A stretch of 64,000 nt of DNA from Rhododendron vialii (lineage: Eukaryota; Streptophyta; Magnoliopsida; Ericales; Ericaceae), in assembly GCF_030253575.1 (NCBI RefSeq), contig NC_080560.1, forward strand, positions 14,174,001 to 14,238,000. The letters are read 5' to 3'. The translations under genes were made by a program, and so were the position numbers. The notes under the pieces were generated by a model. It was given only the letters and a program-made list of their open reading frames with translations, ran no database searches and was not told the DNA's origin. Positions 21,701 through 33,008 of the stretch are shown here, one piece after another; position 1 is the first letter of the stretch; every line of letters begins with the position of its first letter.

Positions 21701-23836
21701 AAGAAAATGAAAGAAGATTAATTATGAAGTGTAAGCAATAACACCTTGGAAGTTGAACGTTACATTACAATGATTAGAGGTGAAGTGTTCTGATCTTCTA
21801 ACTATAATTACTGGTTTTTTCAGGATTTTTTTATTTTTGTCAAAGGATCTTTTCTACAACTTTTAATGTAGTTCTTTCCTCTTGCTGACACGTGTTGCTT
21901 CAGGGTCGCCTGGCAGTTTGTAATCTGGCTTGTGAAGGCTTAAGCAGCTTAAGTGTTCCACCTGATCAAGCCCAGAGGAAGCTTTATATTGGTGGCTTGT
22001 CGCCCGAGACAACCACTGAGATGATGCTCTTTTTCTTTGGAAGGCATGGTGAGATAGAAGAAGGTTCAGTTGCCTATGACAAAGACTCCAACAAATCACG
22101 GTGCGGAGTTATTCACTTAGTTTCTTAAGGAAGTGGTATAATATCATGATTACTGCAATTGTTTGTTGCGACTGCTGTTTCTGCAACAGCTGCTACTGCT
22201 TTTATTACACTATGGTTTATTTGATTGTACTACCACATCTAAAAATTTGGTGTCTTTTGCATAATTAATTTGCAGTTGTTTCGGCTTTGTCACATACAAG
22301 ACAGTAGAGGCAGCAAAGAAGGCTATAGATGATCCGCAAAAGACTCTTGGGGTAAGGAAATGAAATGTCTTGTGTTCCCTATAAGCACATGAACTTTTAT
22401 CTAGTTAATTGTGTATTTATATTTTGGGTGGAGGGAGGAGACTCAGAGGGAGTGAGTTGAGCTTCTATTTTGGAGTGTATGGTATGTGTCATTTGCTTGG
22501 TTTTTCCATTGGCAAAACCAGATTCCTATCTGTTATTGAGTTGAAGATATATACTTGTTGAGTCAACAGTATTGAACTCAAATTTGTTATTATTGCTATT
22601 CCCATTGTTCTAGAAGACATTTACCACAGTTAGATTAATTGATATGCATAATGGCCATAAAATAAACTACAAATGGATGCATAATCATGTCACATTGTCG
22701 TTTGACGGAAATGTTATTTTTTTGTTTGGCTGATGGGGAGGTTTGTAGTATTCATAGAACGTAGACGTGAAATTCTGTGTATGTTAGTTGAATAGGTAAT
22801 GGAATATTTGGTAATATATAGAATGAAACAGCAGAAAATATATCGTTATGGATATAATGGAGCTTGTCGAATAAAATCACTCTTTCCATCCACGAGGGTG
22901 TGTTGCAGTTAAAGTAGAATTAACCTCTGTTTAGTGAAGTATGAAGTCATTTTAAGTGATGTGACAGAAAATCTTCAAACTTGGATTTATATCATGCTTA
23001 GGGGATCAAGTCATTATGCTGAATTTGGCATGCAATTTTAGCGGTGGGTTCAATTAATTGCATGCAATGCGATATACTCACTCACTTGTTTTTCTTCATT
23101 GCATATGCGCTTTACTTGTAGTTTGGTTTATGGGTGAGATGACCCGAACTCCCGAATGGCCTTACTGTAGTTTTAAATGTTGGACCAGTTTGATTTTGTC
23201 CATTTGAAAAAGACCTCCAGCACAGACTACATATAGGAGTTCAGATGACTCACTTCTTCCAAAATGTACAAGTAAATACCTAACCCGGAAGTAAATATAG
23301 TAGACAATGTTTCGATCATAGATTTTTTAGGGCTTACCAAGGAAATACATTTAGCCTTTTCATTTCCTTATCTTGAATATTTTCCTTTTATCTTCTCTTT
23401 TCCTTCCAAAAATCCATCACCCAAACACAGCCCAAGGGAGGAATAAATGCAAATTAAGCATCGATGATGAGTTGATGAGTTCATTTGTTTTCAGGGGAGA
23501 AACATCACTGTGAAACTTGCCGATAATCACAAGAGCAGAACTGTGCAACCACAGCTACAGGCAGCTATGGCTCCAGTACAAATTCCTTCGGCATCTGGAT
23601 ATCTGCAATCAGGAAAAACCTGTTCTAGCACTGCCCCATTTGGCTACACGTACCCTCATCCTGTGGCAGCATATGATAGTACTGCTTATCCGAGTCCTTC
23701 AGCAGCAACAGCTCCATATCCAACCCAATCTCAGGTTTTATATTCTCAGTTTGCTATTCCAAAAGACCCGCATGGACTTCCTACACCATCACCTTCAGGA
23801 ATGAGCGGATACCCATATTACATTGCCAAGCAATGA
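18795..23836 (+). CDS. UBA2-type RNA-binding protein with two RRMs
   Basis: Nuclear RNA-binding protein of the UBP1-associated-protein-2 type. Coding exons: 18795-18922, 21106-21226, 21443-21586, 21904-22100, 22276-22351, 23495-23836; 1008 nt encode 335 aa. The N-terminus MEDLKKRKLDEAGN is the basic UBA2-like start, followed by a helical LLEPLAKTQLVDLLAKF segment. RRM1 (about 65-138) has RNP2 LFVRGL and RNP1 RGYGFITY. RRM2 (about 156-230) has RNP2 LYIGGL and RNP1-like CFGFVTYK. The tail (about 240-335) is rich in Pro, Tyr, Ser and Ala. The family binds U-rich 3' UTRs and is tied to ABA and senescence responses; that is family knowledge. Intron 1 is 2.2 kb. An upstream in-frame ATG at 18735 would add 20 residues, but the family starts at the KKRKLDE methionine. 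A second intron lies in the 3' UTR. Confidence 0.88.
19200..19480 (-). mobile_element. Possible LTR-like fossil in intron 1 of the UBA2-like gene
   Basis: An AT-rich block with a TATTTATATACA-like box, read best on the minus strand, resembles the promoter part of a plant LTR. No partner LTR or coding part is seen. Borders and family are not resolved. It would be an old, partial copy. Confidence 0.25.
19655..19790. mobile_element. Remnant of a GCCTAGGCG-type inverted-repeat element
   Basis: Repeated GGCCTAGGCG / GCGCCTAG words are bounded by TTCTAAAAGTCGGTCTAGGCGG on the left and GCGCCTAGGGTTTTTAGAAC on the right, giving imperfect inverted ends (TTCTAAAA / TTTTAGAA). It is about 130 bp and non-coding, within intron 1 of the UBA2-like gene. 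Confidence 0.5.
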
Positions 23837-23862
23837 GCAGAGAGCTCGATCAACGCATAGTG

Positions 23863-23973
23863 GTAATCGAGTTCATTTTTCTTTTTTGTATCACAAGAAA
23901 ACCCACCTCGACTATCTGTTATCATACATCTGTTTTGATTTCTAATTTATGTTATTGGGATATACTTTTGCAG
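23863..23973 (+). other. Likely intron in the 3' UTR of the UBA2-like gene
   Basis: A donor (TAGTG|GTAATC at 23862/23863) and acceptor (TTTTGCAG ending at 23973) enclose a T-rich 111-bp segment after the stop codon. The exon junction would lie about 26 nt past the stop, under the roughly 50-nt distance at which junctions tend to trigger nonsense-mediated decay. Confidence 0.5.
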
Positions 23974-24129
23974 GAACGTATTATTTGGAAATGGAGGAGC
24001 TAAATCATTGTGGGAACAACTGAAAGCTAACTGCAGTGATAGTGTTAAGAGTTTCTTGCAAAGGCAGAGGCATAGTTTTGGTAGTTGGATACATATTTCA
24101 GGGTTTCTGTTGCCTCGCCCGAACGACAA

Positions 24130-25530
24130 CCGATGTCTTGTTCGTGTGTGAAATTAGTTTCCTCATTTTCATTTTTCCTTACGAATTTCGGACGTATTCC
24201 TCCTTGATTGTCTAAATTTTGAAGATAAAGGAAGACATCTATTTATGTTAATTGGCAACTGATATTTTTGTTCCAGTATCATTTCCTCCAGGGCCTGTTT
24301 GCACATGCCTGATTAGATATGCAATTCTATCGTTAAATGCACCAATTGGTGAAGAGATCTCATGTCTGTGAAACAGTTAATTAATACTCAGAAAATTGTG
24401 GAATGAACAATACTTTCTTTGAAGAGATGTGACATTATTGGTAGCATCCTCCTTATTAGTGTGCGGGATCACTCACCATATGGGATTGTTTATTCTCGCA
24501 TTAGTATATGATCAATCGAGCATAACTATTATTTACCGCCGATCTGTCACTGGAGCTTTGTCGGAGCAACCCAAACCTTTTTCGAACTGCCGTCCGAGTT
24601 TGCCGGAGCTGCTGAGCTTCATCGGAGTTCATTGGGGCTGATCGTCTCCTCTCTCTTATTTACCTATATGCCATTGGATATTTTAAAAATAATAAATTTA
24701 GGTGAAAATAGTATTTTGCCATTGGAGATACTCCTATCCAAAATGAGTTTTTTTTCAAAATTTGAAATTTGACCAAATTTGGGGAAGAGAAAGAGTAAAG
24801 ACGGAAGATGCTCTCTTAATCATGGATTTGGAGCTCTGGTCTTTTAGCCCTTGGATTGCCCTGATGCCGTTCTGCTCCAAGATCGTCGCCGACGCCGTTC
24901 TCTATTGAGGACCCCTATTTTTATAAAAAATGAGAGAGAGCGCGAGAAAGAGAGGGATCTAACAGTTGTGAGAAATTAGGTTATATAGGAAAATGTGGTT
25001 TGTTTAAATAAGGGTACTGTTGGGTTTTTATAACTTTCAGGATGAGCAGCATAAATATTCAAACTACTATGAGTGGACTTTGCTACGCTGTTCCTATTTA
25101 AGTTATCCAAAAAAAAGACAGAATTGAACAAGGTACATTTAATGGGATTTTTTTTTTTGGAGAAACAGATAGAAATTCATTGATGAATATGATGATTATA
25201 ACTTATCGTGTTCAATTAATACAATTGTTATAAAGATCTGTCACATACAACATGACAAATAACACACCTAATTCAAATAAATTCAAATAAATGATTCGAG
25301 TCCAGAGATAAGTTGATCAGATGGAGTCCAAGCTACGCATGGTTTCTGTCACGGTAGTTACACAATTGACGATGTTTTCAACAGAAACCGACCGATGCCA
25401 ACCTAGTGCGATTGATTTCAACATAGTGATGATAAAAAAAAAAAAAAAAATGTCAACATAGTGTTTTTTTTTTTTTTTTTACATTTAACGGGATTAATTT
25501 GAATCTTCCATAAAAAATAAAAACAAAAAA
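24130..25530. other. Intergenic, no gene recognised
   Basis: Apart from the end of the UBA2-like 3' UTR, I see only simple sequence. An A18 run and a T18 run (about 25434-25480) could form a small hairpin. There is an AAAAATGAGAGAGAGCGCGAG stretch near 24930. No coding signal. Confidence 0.4.
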
Positions 25531-25657
25531 CGTGAGTGATTTGAGACAAGAACCTCCGCAAGGATCAAATTCTAGGTTTTTTTTTTGTAGTCTGTCGCCA
25601 CAAATAGATCTCCACATTACTACCCGATTAGGTAGAACCAGCCCGAAAATCGAGCAG

Positions 25658-25786
25658 GTACCCTTCTCTCTCTTTCTCTCTCTCGCTCGCTCGCTCGCTC
25701 GCCGTCTACATCTCTGTTTGCTTCATATGCTTAAACACATCATGTTTTGGTTCCTAGTAAATAATCACTTCTTGAATGAGTATTAG
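25658..25786 (+). other. Possible 5' UTR intron of the mTERF gene
   Basis: A donor-like GAGCAG|GTACCC at 25657/25658 precedes a CT-rich tract, and GAGTATTAG ends an acceptor-like site at 25786. If spliced, the ATG at 25776 would be removed and translation would start further in, for example at the ATG at 25905. Only sequence resemblance supports this. Confidence 0.35.
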
Positions 25787-27695
25787 GATCTCTGATTTAC
25801 GATTTAACGCAGCTGCAGTTGTAACCATTCTTTTTGGTGGCCTGAAGCATTTTCTCTCTAGGCTTCGACCCAGGGCCGGCCCCGATACTGTGTCCATTTC
25901 CAAAATGGTCACGACCCATTTACATAGAGTTAGAATACAGTCTGTTCTCAAATGGGTTTCTTTGGGTTTCCCTGAAAGCAACGTTAGATCATCAAGAACC
26001 AGTTTTTGGCCAACAGGGTACCACATTGTTCACTGCCTTAGGTCTTATGGAAGGAAAAAATTGTCTCCACCTGAAAAAGGTCCAGAATTTGGTGGATGTG
26101 AGAGGGAAAATGCTGCTCAACTTTCCCCCTCTGCGTGGAAAGAAGCCCAGGCTGCTTTACAAGAATACTTGCATTCCACCAGGAGCTTGCAGTTTGTTGA
26201 GGCGGAGTACATCAGTTGTAATTCACCGTGTTTTCTTGAGAAGTTGTTGAAAAAGGTCAAGAATGAGGCGGAAATTGGACGGTCTGTGACCAGGTTTTTG
26301 CGGTATCACCCCATCAATGAGTTTGAACCTTTCTTTGAGAGCATTGGTTTGAAACCCGCTGAATACGCTCCGCTTCTTCCTCGCGAATTGATGTATCTGA
26401 CTGACGATGCCATGCTGTTAGAGAATTACCAAGTCTTGTGTAGCTACGGTATAGGTAGGAATAATTTAGGAAGGATATACAAGGAAGCACCTGAAGCTTT
26501 CAAATTGGATAATGGAGTCTTATACTCAAAGCTTCGAGCCTTGGAGGAAATTGGGTTGAGCCAGTCTACTGTAATCAAGTTTGTTTCTTCAAGTCCGAGT
26601 CTTTTGATTGGAGACAGAAGTAGGGAACTCCGTAAGGTGTTAGATAGATTCAAGAGCTTTGGGATTGAACATGGTTGGATTCAGAAGCATTTATTAGAGG
26701 GGAATTCTTATGAATTTACTCATATGCTTCAGCTATTGTGCTTATTGGGCAACATGGGTTGCAGTGAAGAGAAACTTCAAAAAATAATTTTTCAGCATCC
26801 GGGGCTTCTATTTGAGGATTCGGGAAAGACAGCGATTTCATTAATTGGCTTCTTGTTAAAATTTGGATCCACCAAAAAAGAGATTTATTCTGTGTTAAAG
26901 AGATTTCCTCGAGTCAAGGTCGGAAATTTTGTTTCCAATTTGAGGAAATGCTACAATTTTCTTGTTGAGATTGAGATTGAGGTACAAGATATTGGGAGGA
27001 TTGTACATTCACACCCCTTGCTGCTTGGTTTGTGTTGTTTAAAGAAACTTGACATCTTACTTGCAGATCTGAATACTGAGAAGGAGCAGCTTTGTGATGC
27101 TGTCCTGGAGGACCCACGCGTGTTGAAGGGTTGGGTTATTGAATCAAGGGTCAAACAGGTATCAAATCTAGGGGTCAAACAGGTATCAAATCTAGGGGCA
27201 GAGGAGCTAAGATCAAGGATGATGAAGATGAAGTTCCTTATGGACTTAGGTTTTGTTGAAAACTCAAATGAAATGACGAAAGCTCTTAAGGTGTTTAGAG
27301 GCAAAAGAGAAGAACTTCAGGAAAGATTTGATTGTTTCGTGAAGGCCGGTTTGGATAGGAAAGATGTCTCAGAGATGATCAAAGTAGCTCCTCAAGTTCT
27401 TAACCAATCAGAGGAGGTGATTAAAAGGAAGATGGATTTTCTTGTTAATGGTTTGGGCTATCCTGTTTCATCTCTAGTGGCCTTCCCAGCTTTTGTTTCG
27501 TACACTATTCAGAGGGTTAAGCTTAGGTTATCAATGTATGATTGGCTTAAAGAGCAAAAGATAGTGCGGCCCAACTTGTCGTTTAGCACTATCGTTGGAT
27601 GCTCTGATGAACTATTCATAAAGCAGTATGTAAATAAACACCCTAGAGGCCCCAAAATTTGGGAGAAGCTCAAGAAAAAGATTTATCCCAATTGA
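25776..27695 (+). CDS. mTERF-family protein, organelle-targeted
   Basis: Single-exon frame of 639 aa. mTERF proteins are helical-repeat nucleic-acid-binding proteins that act in mitochondria or plastids in transcription termination, RNA processing or genome expression. From about residue 165 onward it shows successive helix-turn-helix units with the mTERF signature of a Pro after a hydrophobic helix: EAPEAFKL, SSPSLLIG, QHPGLLFED, RFPRVKVG, SHPLLLGL, EDPRVLKG and VAPQVLNQS. The C-terminus is FIKQYVNKHPRGPKIWEKLK. The first ~100 residues are Arg/Ser-rich, fitting a targeting peptide. The start is uncertain: the ATG at 25776 may lie in a 5' UTR intron, in which case 25905 is the next candidate. 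Residues 459-474 are an exact 8-residue duplication (VKQVSNLG twice). Which Arabidopsis member is orthologous I cannot say. Confidence 0.9.
   Translation: MSIRISDLRFNAAAVVTILFGGLKHFLSRLRPRAGPDTVSISKMVTTHLHRVRIQSVLKWVSLGFPESNVRSSRTSFWPTGYHIVHCLRSYGRKKLSPPEKGPEFGGCERENAAQLSPSAWKEAQAALQEYLHSTRSLQFVEAEYISCNSPCFLEKLLKKVKNEAEIGRSVTRFLRYHPINEFEPFFESIGLKPAEYAPLLPRELMYLTDDAMLLENYQVLCSYGIGRNNLGRIYKEAPEAFKLDNGVLYSKLRALEEIGLSQSTVIKFVSSSPSLLIGDRSRELRKVLDRFKSFGIEHGWIQKHLLEGNSYEFTHMLQLLCLLGNMGCSEEKLQKIIFQHPGLLFEDSGKTAISLIGFLLKFGSTKKEIYSVLKRFPRVKVGNFVSNLRKCYNFLVEIEIEVQDIGRIVHSHPLLLGLCCLKKLDILLADLNTEKEQLCDAVLEDPRVLKGWVIESRVKQVSNLGVKQVSNLGAEELRSRMMKMKFLMDLGFVENSNEMTKALKVFRGKREELQERFDCFVKAGLDRKDVSEMIKVAPQVLNQSEEVIKRKMDFLVNGLGYPVSSLVAFPAFVSYTIQRVKLRLSMYDWLKEQKIVRPNLSFSTIVGCSDELFIKQYVNKHPRGPKIWEKLKKKIYPN
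27150..27197 (+). repeat. Exact 24-bp tandem duplication inside the mTERF gene
   Basis: GTCAAACAGGTATCAAATCT plus AGGG is repeated twice with no mismatch and in frame, duplicating VKQVSNLG. The lack of divergence suggests a recent event. Confidence 0.95.
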
Positions 27696-29700
27696 AAACT
27701 GCCTAGTACTTTTGACTTGTACCATCTATTTAGTGCAAATCAAGTGAAGGGTTTGCATGGAGAGGCTTTTCTAGCAGAAATCTGTGACCGTGAAAATTCT
27801 TCAGCATGATTCAGACATACTATAATGTACGTTTGAAGGGAATCCCCTCAATCCAACCTGCATTACACCAAACAAACTTGATCTAGGCACAGGTAATTGT
27901 GTTTTGAGTTTTAGTGGGCTATTTTCCGTAAGTTTTTTTTTGCAGAGGATAGGTTTTCTATGAGAAACTTCATTCAGTCAACTGAAACGTGTTCACTTGT
28001 GTTTTGATGGCATTTGGACATGTTTACGTATTAACTTTTCTTTGTATCCTTTTCTTTTCCATACCATTGTTGTTGTTTAGAAAAAAGAGGAGCATGCCGT
28101 AGGTTTGAGTAGTTAATGACTAACTTATGATGCTGATTAAGGCAGCGAGTCCATTGCAAAACTGTAACTGATGTCTGCAAAGGCTACGAGCCTATGAGAA
28201 TTGAGAAGTGACCACATCACAGGTTGATGATTTCTATGTGACATATCAGTACCCCAACACCGGTTCATTGATTATATTTTGGTTAAACTAGGTTTGTTCT
28301 CTTCTTATGTGTTGCCTTACTTTTTGGGGCGACTTCTCCAGTTAAAACCGAATAGCGACAATAACCTAAAATTTTTATGACCGGTGATTGTGATTTGCCA
28401 GGATATCTTGGTCCTGTCTTTCTTTTATGGTTGGGGATTGAGATTATATCTCTTGGTGCCTTTGTTTTTGCCTGTGGGATTTCTGTCTCTAATTTACTGC
28501 AATAGGACTTGCAAGAAGGTAATCTGATATGGTTTAATGGTGAAGTAAAAAAAAAGACAAACATTTTATAACAGAAAATAAATTGTGTTAGAGAAAATCT
28601 CTACATAAGCTCTGGAGCTGACTGATTCTTTTTTCCCTCCCTAATATGGTTTAGAGATACCTTACAGTATATCAACCCAACCTAGATATTTAGCTTTGCC
28701 ATAACATTTGTCCTATGGTTTGAGGTTTTTTTCACGTTGAAAAATTTCTGTTACTTTGTGAAGCCAGCTAAATAGCTAAAACCCTAAGCTCTGTAGTTTT
28801 AGCTTTCCCTGCTTGGACCATTGGTCTACGACTATATGTCCGAAGCATGAAGTTTTGGAAATGTATTTTGCGAATCTGGTGCTCGGTGTATTATGTTTGA
28901 CCTCTCCAAAATTCTCCATATACAAAGTGTCGTGTGGTTTATGCTTGTTGGAGAACTCTCGATGCTAATTATTCGTAGGACATGCCCTATTTAAGCAGCG
29001 ATTGACCGGTAATTTTACTGGTGCTTCAGTGATTTTTCATAAAGCTTATATTCAAAGCTTCAGCCCCTTTGGATGGAGACGTTTCATGAGAAGAGAAAGG
29101 AAAAGGATATGGTTTCTTGTGAAATCACTCATTTGGATTCAGCATTTTGGTGAGAAAAGGAGAAAAAGTACAAAAAAGAAATTTTTTGGTTTGCCCTTCC
29201 CCTTTCTCGCCCAATCTCACCAAAAATGGTGAGATTTGGTGAGAAAGGGTTCGGTTTATTTTTTATCTCATCGTTACATGTACTGCTGTGTTTCTGGTGT
29301 GACATTTCCAATGCAGAACTGTGCATTTCTAACCTTCTCCATTCAATAAGGAAACTTTATTACTTAAAGCAATCAAGTTGCATCGAGGAATGTTCAGTGC
29401 AGTAGAGACCAATGCACCTGAAGAGTGTGTTATAAGTTTTCCTACCAGATTGGTAGTAAATCTTCCTGGTATGAGTTCATTTTTTATGTCTTACCATTTT
29501 GAGGAATTTTTTTCCTACGATATCATGGTAATGTGCACATAAATTGATTTGGGTCTCTAGGCCTGTTCTCTCTGATGTCAGTTGGCTTTGATTTGAGGGC
29601 ATGGTTTTACAACAAAACGTCCTTGTAGCTCCTCGGTTTTTGGAGGTTGAGGGGGGCCACTGTTTTAGTGGTATTTTGAGAGCAGCCACTTTGTGCATAT
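27696..29700 (+). other. mTERF 3' flank and intergenic DNA
   Basis: No coding signature. A short GAGAAAGG/CTCACCAAA-rich stretch with local inverted symmetry (CCAATCTCACCAAAAATGGTGAGATTTGG) lies at 29210-29245. Nothing else is recognised. Confidence 0.4.
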
Positions 29701-29717
29701 ATTGCCAAAGGTTAGTG

Positions 29718-30340
29718 TAGGGGTTCGATTTAGGAGGGACCTTGACCTGAGTTAGTATTCCTCTTCCGCTGCTCTGTTCCTCCGCCTCTGAACCTGCAAC
29801 AAGTCACTAAGGCTGGAATAGCCTAGTGACCCTCCGACGATCAAGTTAGATGTAAGGAGAGATGTTTTAGGTCTAGGGCTAGGGAAAGATGGCATACCTC
29901 TCAAAGATGAATATCCCTTTGTATTTATAGACCTAGGTTTACTTGGCCTCCAAGCTAGCGCGTGGAGGTCACGCTTAGGTAACTGCCTCGGATGACATCA
30001 TAGATGACGCACTGGATAAGACGGTTACGAAGCACATGGCCAGACCTGGCCCTCATGATCCTTTCCGCCACGCGTCGCTCTTGGTCCCCTCTTGCTATGC
30101 AACATTCTTCCAAGAGGTTTTAACGGAATGCACACTTCGGTGTTTAACCGAAGCGTAAACAGGAGACTTGATACCAACCGAGTAATGAAGAAAGATATAC
30201 ACAGGCCCGTGCTGATATGAGGCCTCGGTTAATGATGGTCCGGTTAGATTACCGAGGCCATGACCGAAGCCTCCACAATTAGGTTTGTCTCCAATCATTC
30301 CCGCCCATACCCCCAGTGATTGGGGACTAGATGGGTTATG
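29718..30340. mobile_element. Possible solo LTR (fossil)
   Basis: A block starting near TGTAGGGGTTCGAT has a CCCTTTGTATTTATAGACC box and a GC-richer downstream part, which resembles a plant LTR standing alone. No internal region, second LTR or clear flanking duplication is visible. Family is undetermined; it looks old and partial. Confidence 0.3.
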
Positions 30341-30344
30341 TTAT

Positions 30345-31286
30345 GTTGTTGTTGTTGTATTCATGATATCATAGGAATTGTTGATGGATTTATTTTTAAG
30401 AGCACAGTTCGTCACTTCATAATCGTGGACTAGGATTAATCTTCCAGCATCGACTAGTGATTCGTGAATGTATAATGTTTCTTTATCGTTTGATAAAATT
30501 AAGAGATCGTAGTATAGGACTAGGTGGGAAGATTTCCCTAGTTGAAATGCACTCTCCAGTTTATGTCGTTCTTTTCTTTTTCTTTTGACGTTTATAGAAG
30601 ACTTTCATAGTTCTAATGTTCTCTCCTGTTTCGTTTTTTCTTTTCTTCATATTTAGGTTCGTTAGCCCTGTCAAGTAAAATTGATTTGGTCGCCAAACGA
30701 AGTTACTTTTGTAACAAAACCAGACTAATCACACCTTCTTCCAGATCAAAAGAAAAGATTAGACACCGGCTTCTTATGTTTGCCAGATGATTTTCATATT
30801 TCAGTCCTGCGCTTAGATGAACCAATAATTGATGTATGATTATAGTTGAGCCCATAGACATAATTCCTCTTGCTCTTAGGTACCAATTGCTTTGACATCA
30901 TTTGTTGATCATTCCCCCTGCCTTTATGGCTACATGGGTGCAAAGGGAGATGAGCTCCTTATGAAGTTACCTTCAGTCTCTTGTTTCGTTGAGCATGGAA
31001 CGAGGATATTGTTCCCACGTTTATCGATGCACACATCGTAACAGCCGTTCGAGATTCGAATCATCAACATCCACCTAACTCTCTATTTTAATGGAGACTG
31101 AATCACAGGCGGCCGGCTCAACCCATTGGCCGCTTAGTCCATCAAGACCGTTTTTCCTACCAAAGACCCGAATTGTCCGATGACATAATATTGTATTAAT
31201 AGCTAGGTCCCGATTTGATGTTCATCTTGCGGCTTAGGAAAAACTTGGAAATTCTACTCCCAGGAGTCTATAACTAGATTAGAGTA
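30345..31286. other. Intergenic, no gene recognised
   Basis: Stops in all frames; no terminal repeats found. Confidence 0.4.
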
Positions 31287-31295
31287 CTTGAAATC

Positions 31296-31564
31296 CAGAA
31301 AAGCTATGAGTACCGACCATGGGGAGGGAAACCGTACAGACGGCCGTCGGCGGGCCGTCTCCGGCCATCGGATACACGAAAAATGGGTGATTGGATCAAG
31401 CACCCTACACACCTCGGATGCCGTTGATTCCCGCGCAAGCCCCATCGGTTTTTTTTTTTAGAATTTTTGGACGGCTCGAATCTGCCGTCCGGTGGCCGGA
31501 GACGGCCCGCCGACGGCCGTCGGTACGGTTTCCCTCCCCATGGTCGGTACATATAGCAACTCTC
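31296..31564. mobile_element. Mutator-like foldback MITE, family copy 1
   Basis: Inverted arms contain GTACCGACCATGGGGAGGGA plus AACCGTAC, and GGCCGTCGGCGGGCCGTCTC on both sides. A unique middle reads GATTGGATCAAGCACCCTAC, then ACACCTCGGATGC. Flanks are CTTGAAATC at 31287-31295 and again at 31565-31573, an exact 9-bp duplication. This is the shortest copy, and one half of the inner hairpin is missing. Confidence 0.8.
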
Positions 31565-31573
31565 CTTGAAATC

Positions 31574-32350
31574 TAAGCATTCGACTTCGAGTAGTTTATG
31601 ATGATGAGTTAAGCGCGAAAATGGGGACAGTTGTTTTGTGCTCTTGTTTTTGAATGGACTACTAACCTACTAGTCAAAGTAAGGGACTAAGAGAGTGTTC
31701 ATGATTGGAAGTGGTTGGACCTAAATAGAATTTAAACCAAGAAGTTACTACAAAGTGAGTTAAGTTCATCTTGTTATCTTGAATGTTTGGATTATTAGGT
31801 TTCCACTAAATTAGTTCTCTTCTGGACCTCTTTTTGTTTTTTGAACATAGGTCGAGATTTGGGGGGCGGAAAACTTTAATTAGGCACTTGCTGACTAGAG
31901 AAGTTCGCCCTTGGCCTTTTATATTCATACACATACACTCAAACTTTTTGATGTGTGAAGTAGTCAGCCCCGCGTCGCAAGCCCAAGAGCCTCACTGACC
32001 AGAAGAGGATGGGCATCATGATGTGTCATTGGAAGGCCCTCGTATGGCGCTTCGAGCTTATTGGTCTTTTTTGAACACAAGATAGGATCCATAAGAAAAT
32101 TACATTCAGGCAATGGCTGACTAGAGAGGTTCTTTATGACCAGAAAGCCCATCTGGACCTCGTTTGGCAACGGCTTTTGAGCTATTTTTCTTTAAAAAAA
32201 ATTAAGCACATTTTTTTAATGTCTTTACCTATGTTGTTCCGGACAATCAATTTTTGTCTAACTTTTTTATGTGATTGGGAAAATGCAGATGAAGTAAAAC
32301 TGATCGGAAGATGAGGATAATGGCACCAATGCCTGAAGGCTTTAGGTTTA
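31574..32350. other. Intergenic with an imperfect direct repeat
   Basis: The words TTTTTGAACA and then GGCA(C/A)T(T/G)GCTGACTAGAGA recur about 230 bases apart (near 31838-31905 and 32068-32135). This suggests an old duplication or a degenerate element. No gene. Confidence 0.35.
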
Positions 32351-32355
32351 GTTAT

Positions 32356-32507
32356 GGGCTCGTTCCGCTAAGAAAAATATAAGTACTCTTATATTTCAAA
32401 TAAGTACTTTTTATTTGTATTAAAGATGTTGTATTGTGAGATAATGATATGTCTTGTAAAGCTAGAAATAAGTATTTAAAAAATAAAAATCTTAGCGAAA
32501 CGGACCT
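32356..32507. mobile_element. PIF/Harbinger-like MITE, GGGCYCGTTCC family, short copy
   Basis: The left end GGGCTCGTTCCGCTAAG is mirrored at the right by CTTAGCGAAACGGACC. It is AT-rich inside. Related copies with TAA target duplications lie at 37014-37769 and 47584-47820. Confidence 0.55.
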
Positions 32508-32759
32508 GAGTAGACCATGATTCCAGTCTAGGCCGCCATGCCATTTGCTATGGAAATTTTTTTTTTTTGAGCCTATTACTCTCAGATTTTATAAATAAAA
32601 AAAAACACACAATTCCTATTACTCGGGAAAATTTCAGTGGGAGACTCCAATATTCGAGAAACCCAACGAAAACTAGAAATATATTTTCTGGCTCTACTTT
32701 TATGTGAAAACTACTTTACTTCTATCTATCTTATGTAAAATTGCCAAATAAATCTTTCA

Positions 32760-32905
32760 TTTAGAGCATCCACACCGGACTCTATATTTTTTGGACCAAT
32801 TTACACCTCAAAGAGCTACTTTATTACTTTAGTTATCCATTTTTAAAATATCTACTGCATCAGACTCTTTACTCCCATTATCTTTTCAATTAAAATATTA
32901 AAACT
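32760..32905. mobile_element. Left end of an AGAGCATC-type MITE
   Basis: TTAGAGCATCCACACCGGAC is the common start of a plant MITE group (compare 43204). No matching right end was found before the tandem repeat that follows, so it looks truncated. Confidence 0.4.
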
Positions 32906-32908
32906 CAC

Positions 32909-33008
32909 GCCAAATGTCTACTAGAAGGCCACCTGGAAGGCCAAATGTCTACTGGAATTGGAAGGCCACCCGGAAGGCCAAATGTCTACTGGAATTAGAA
33001 GGCCACCC
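32909..33008 (+). repeat. Three-unit tandem repeat, period about 37 bp
   Basis: The core CCAAATGTCTACT(A/G)GAA and GGAAGGCCACC(C/T) recur three times. The first unit is a few bases shorter. Confidence 0.8.

Noticed and set aside
31010-31070. A tRNA-like B box near GAGATTCGAATC
   Set aside because: No matching A box, acceptor stem or cloverleaf could be drawn around it.
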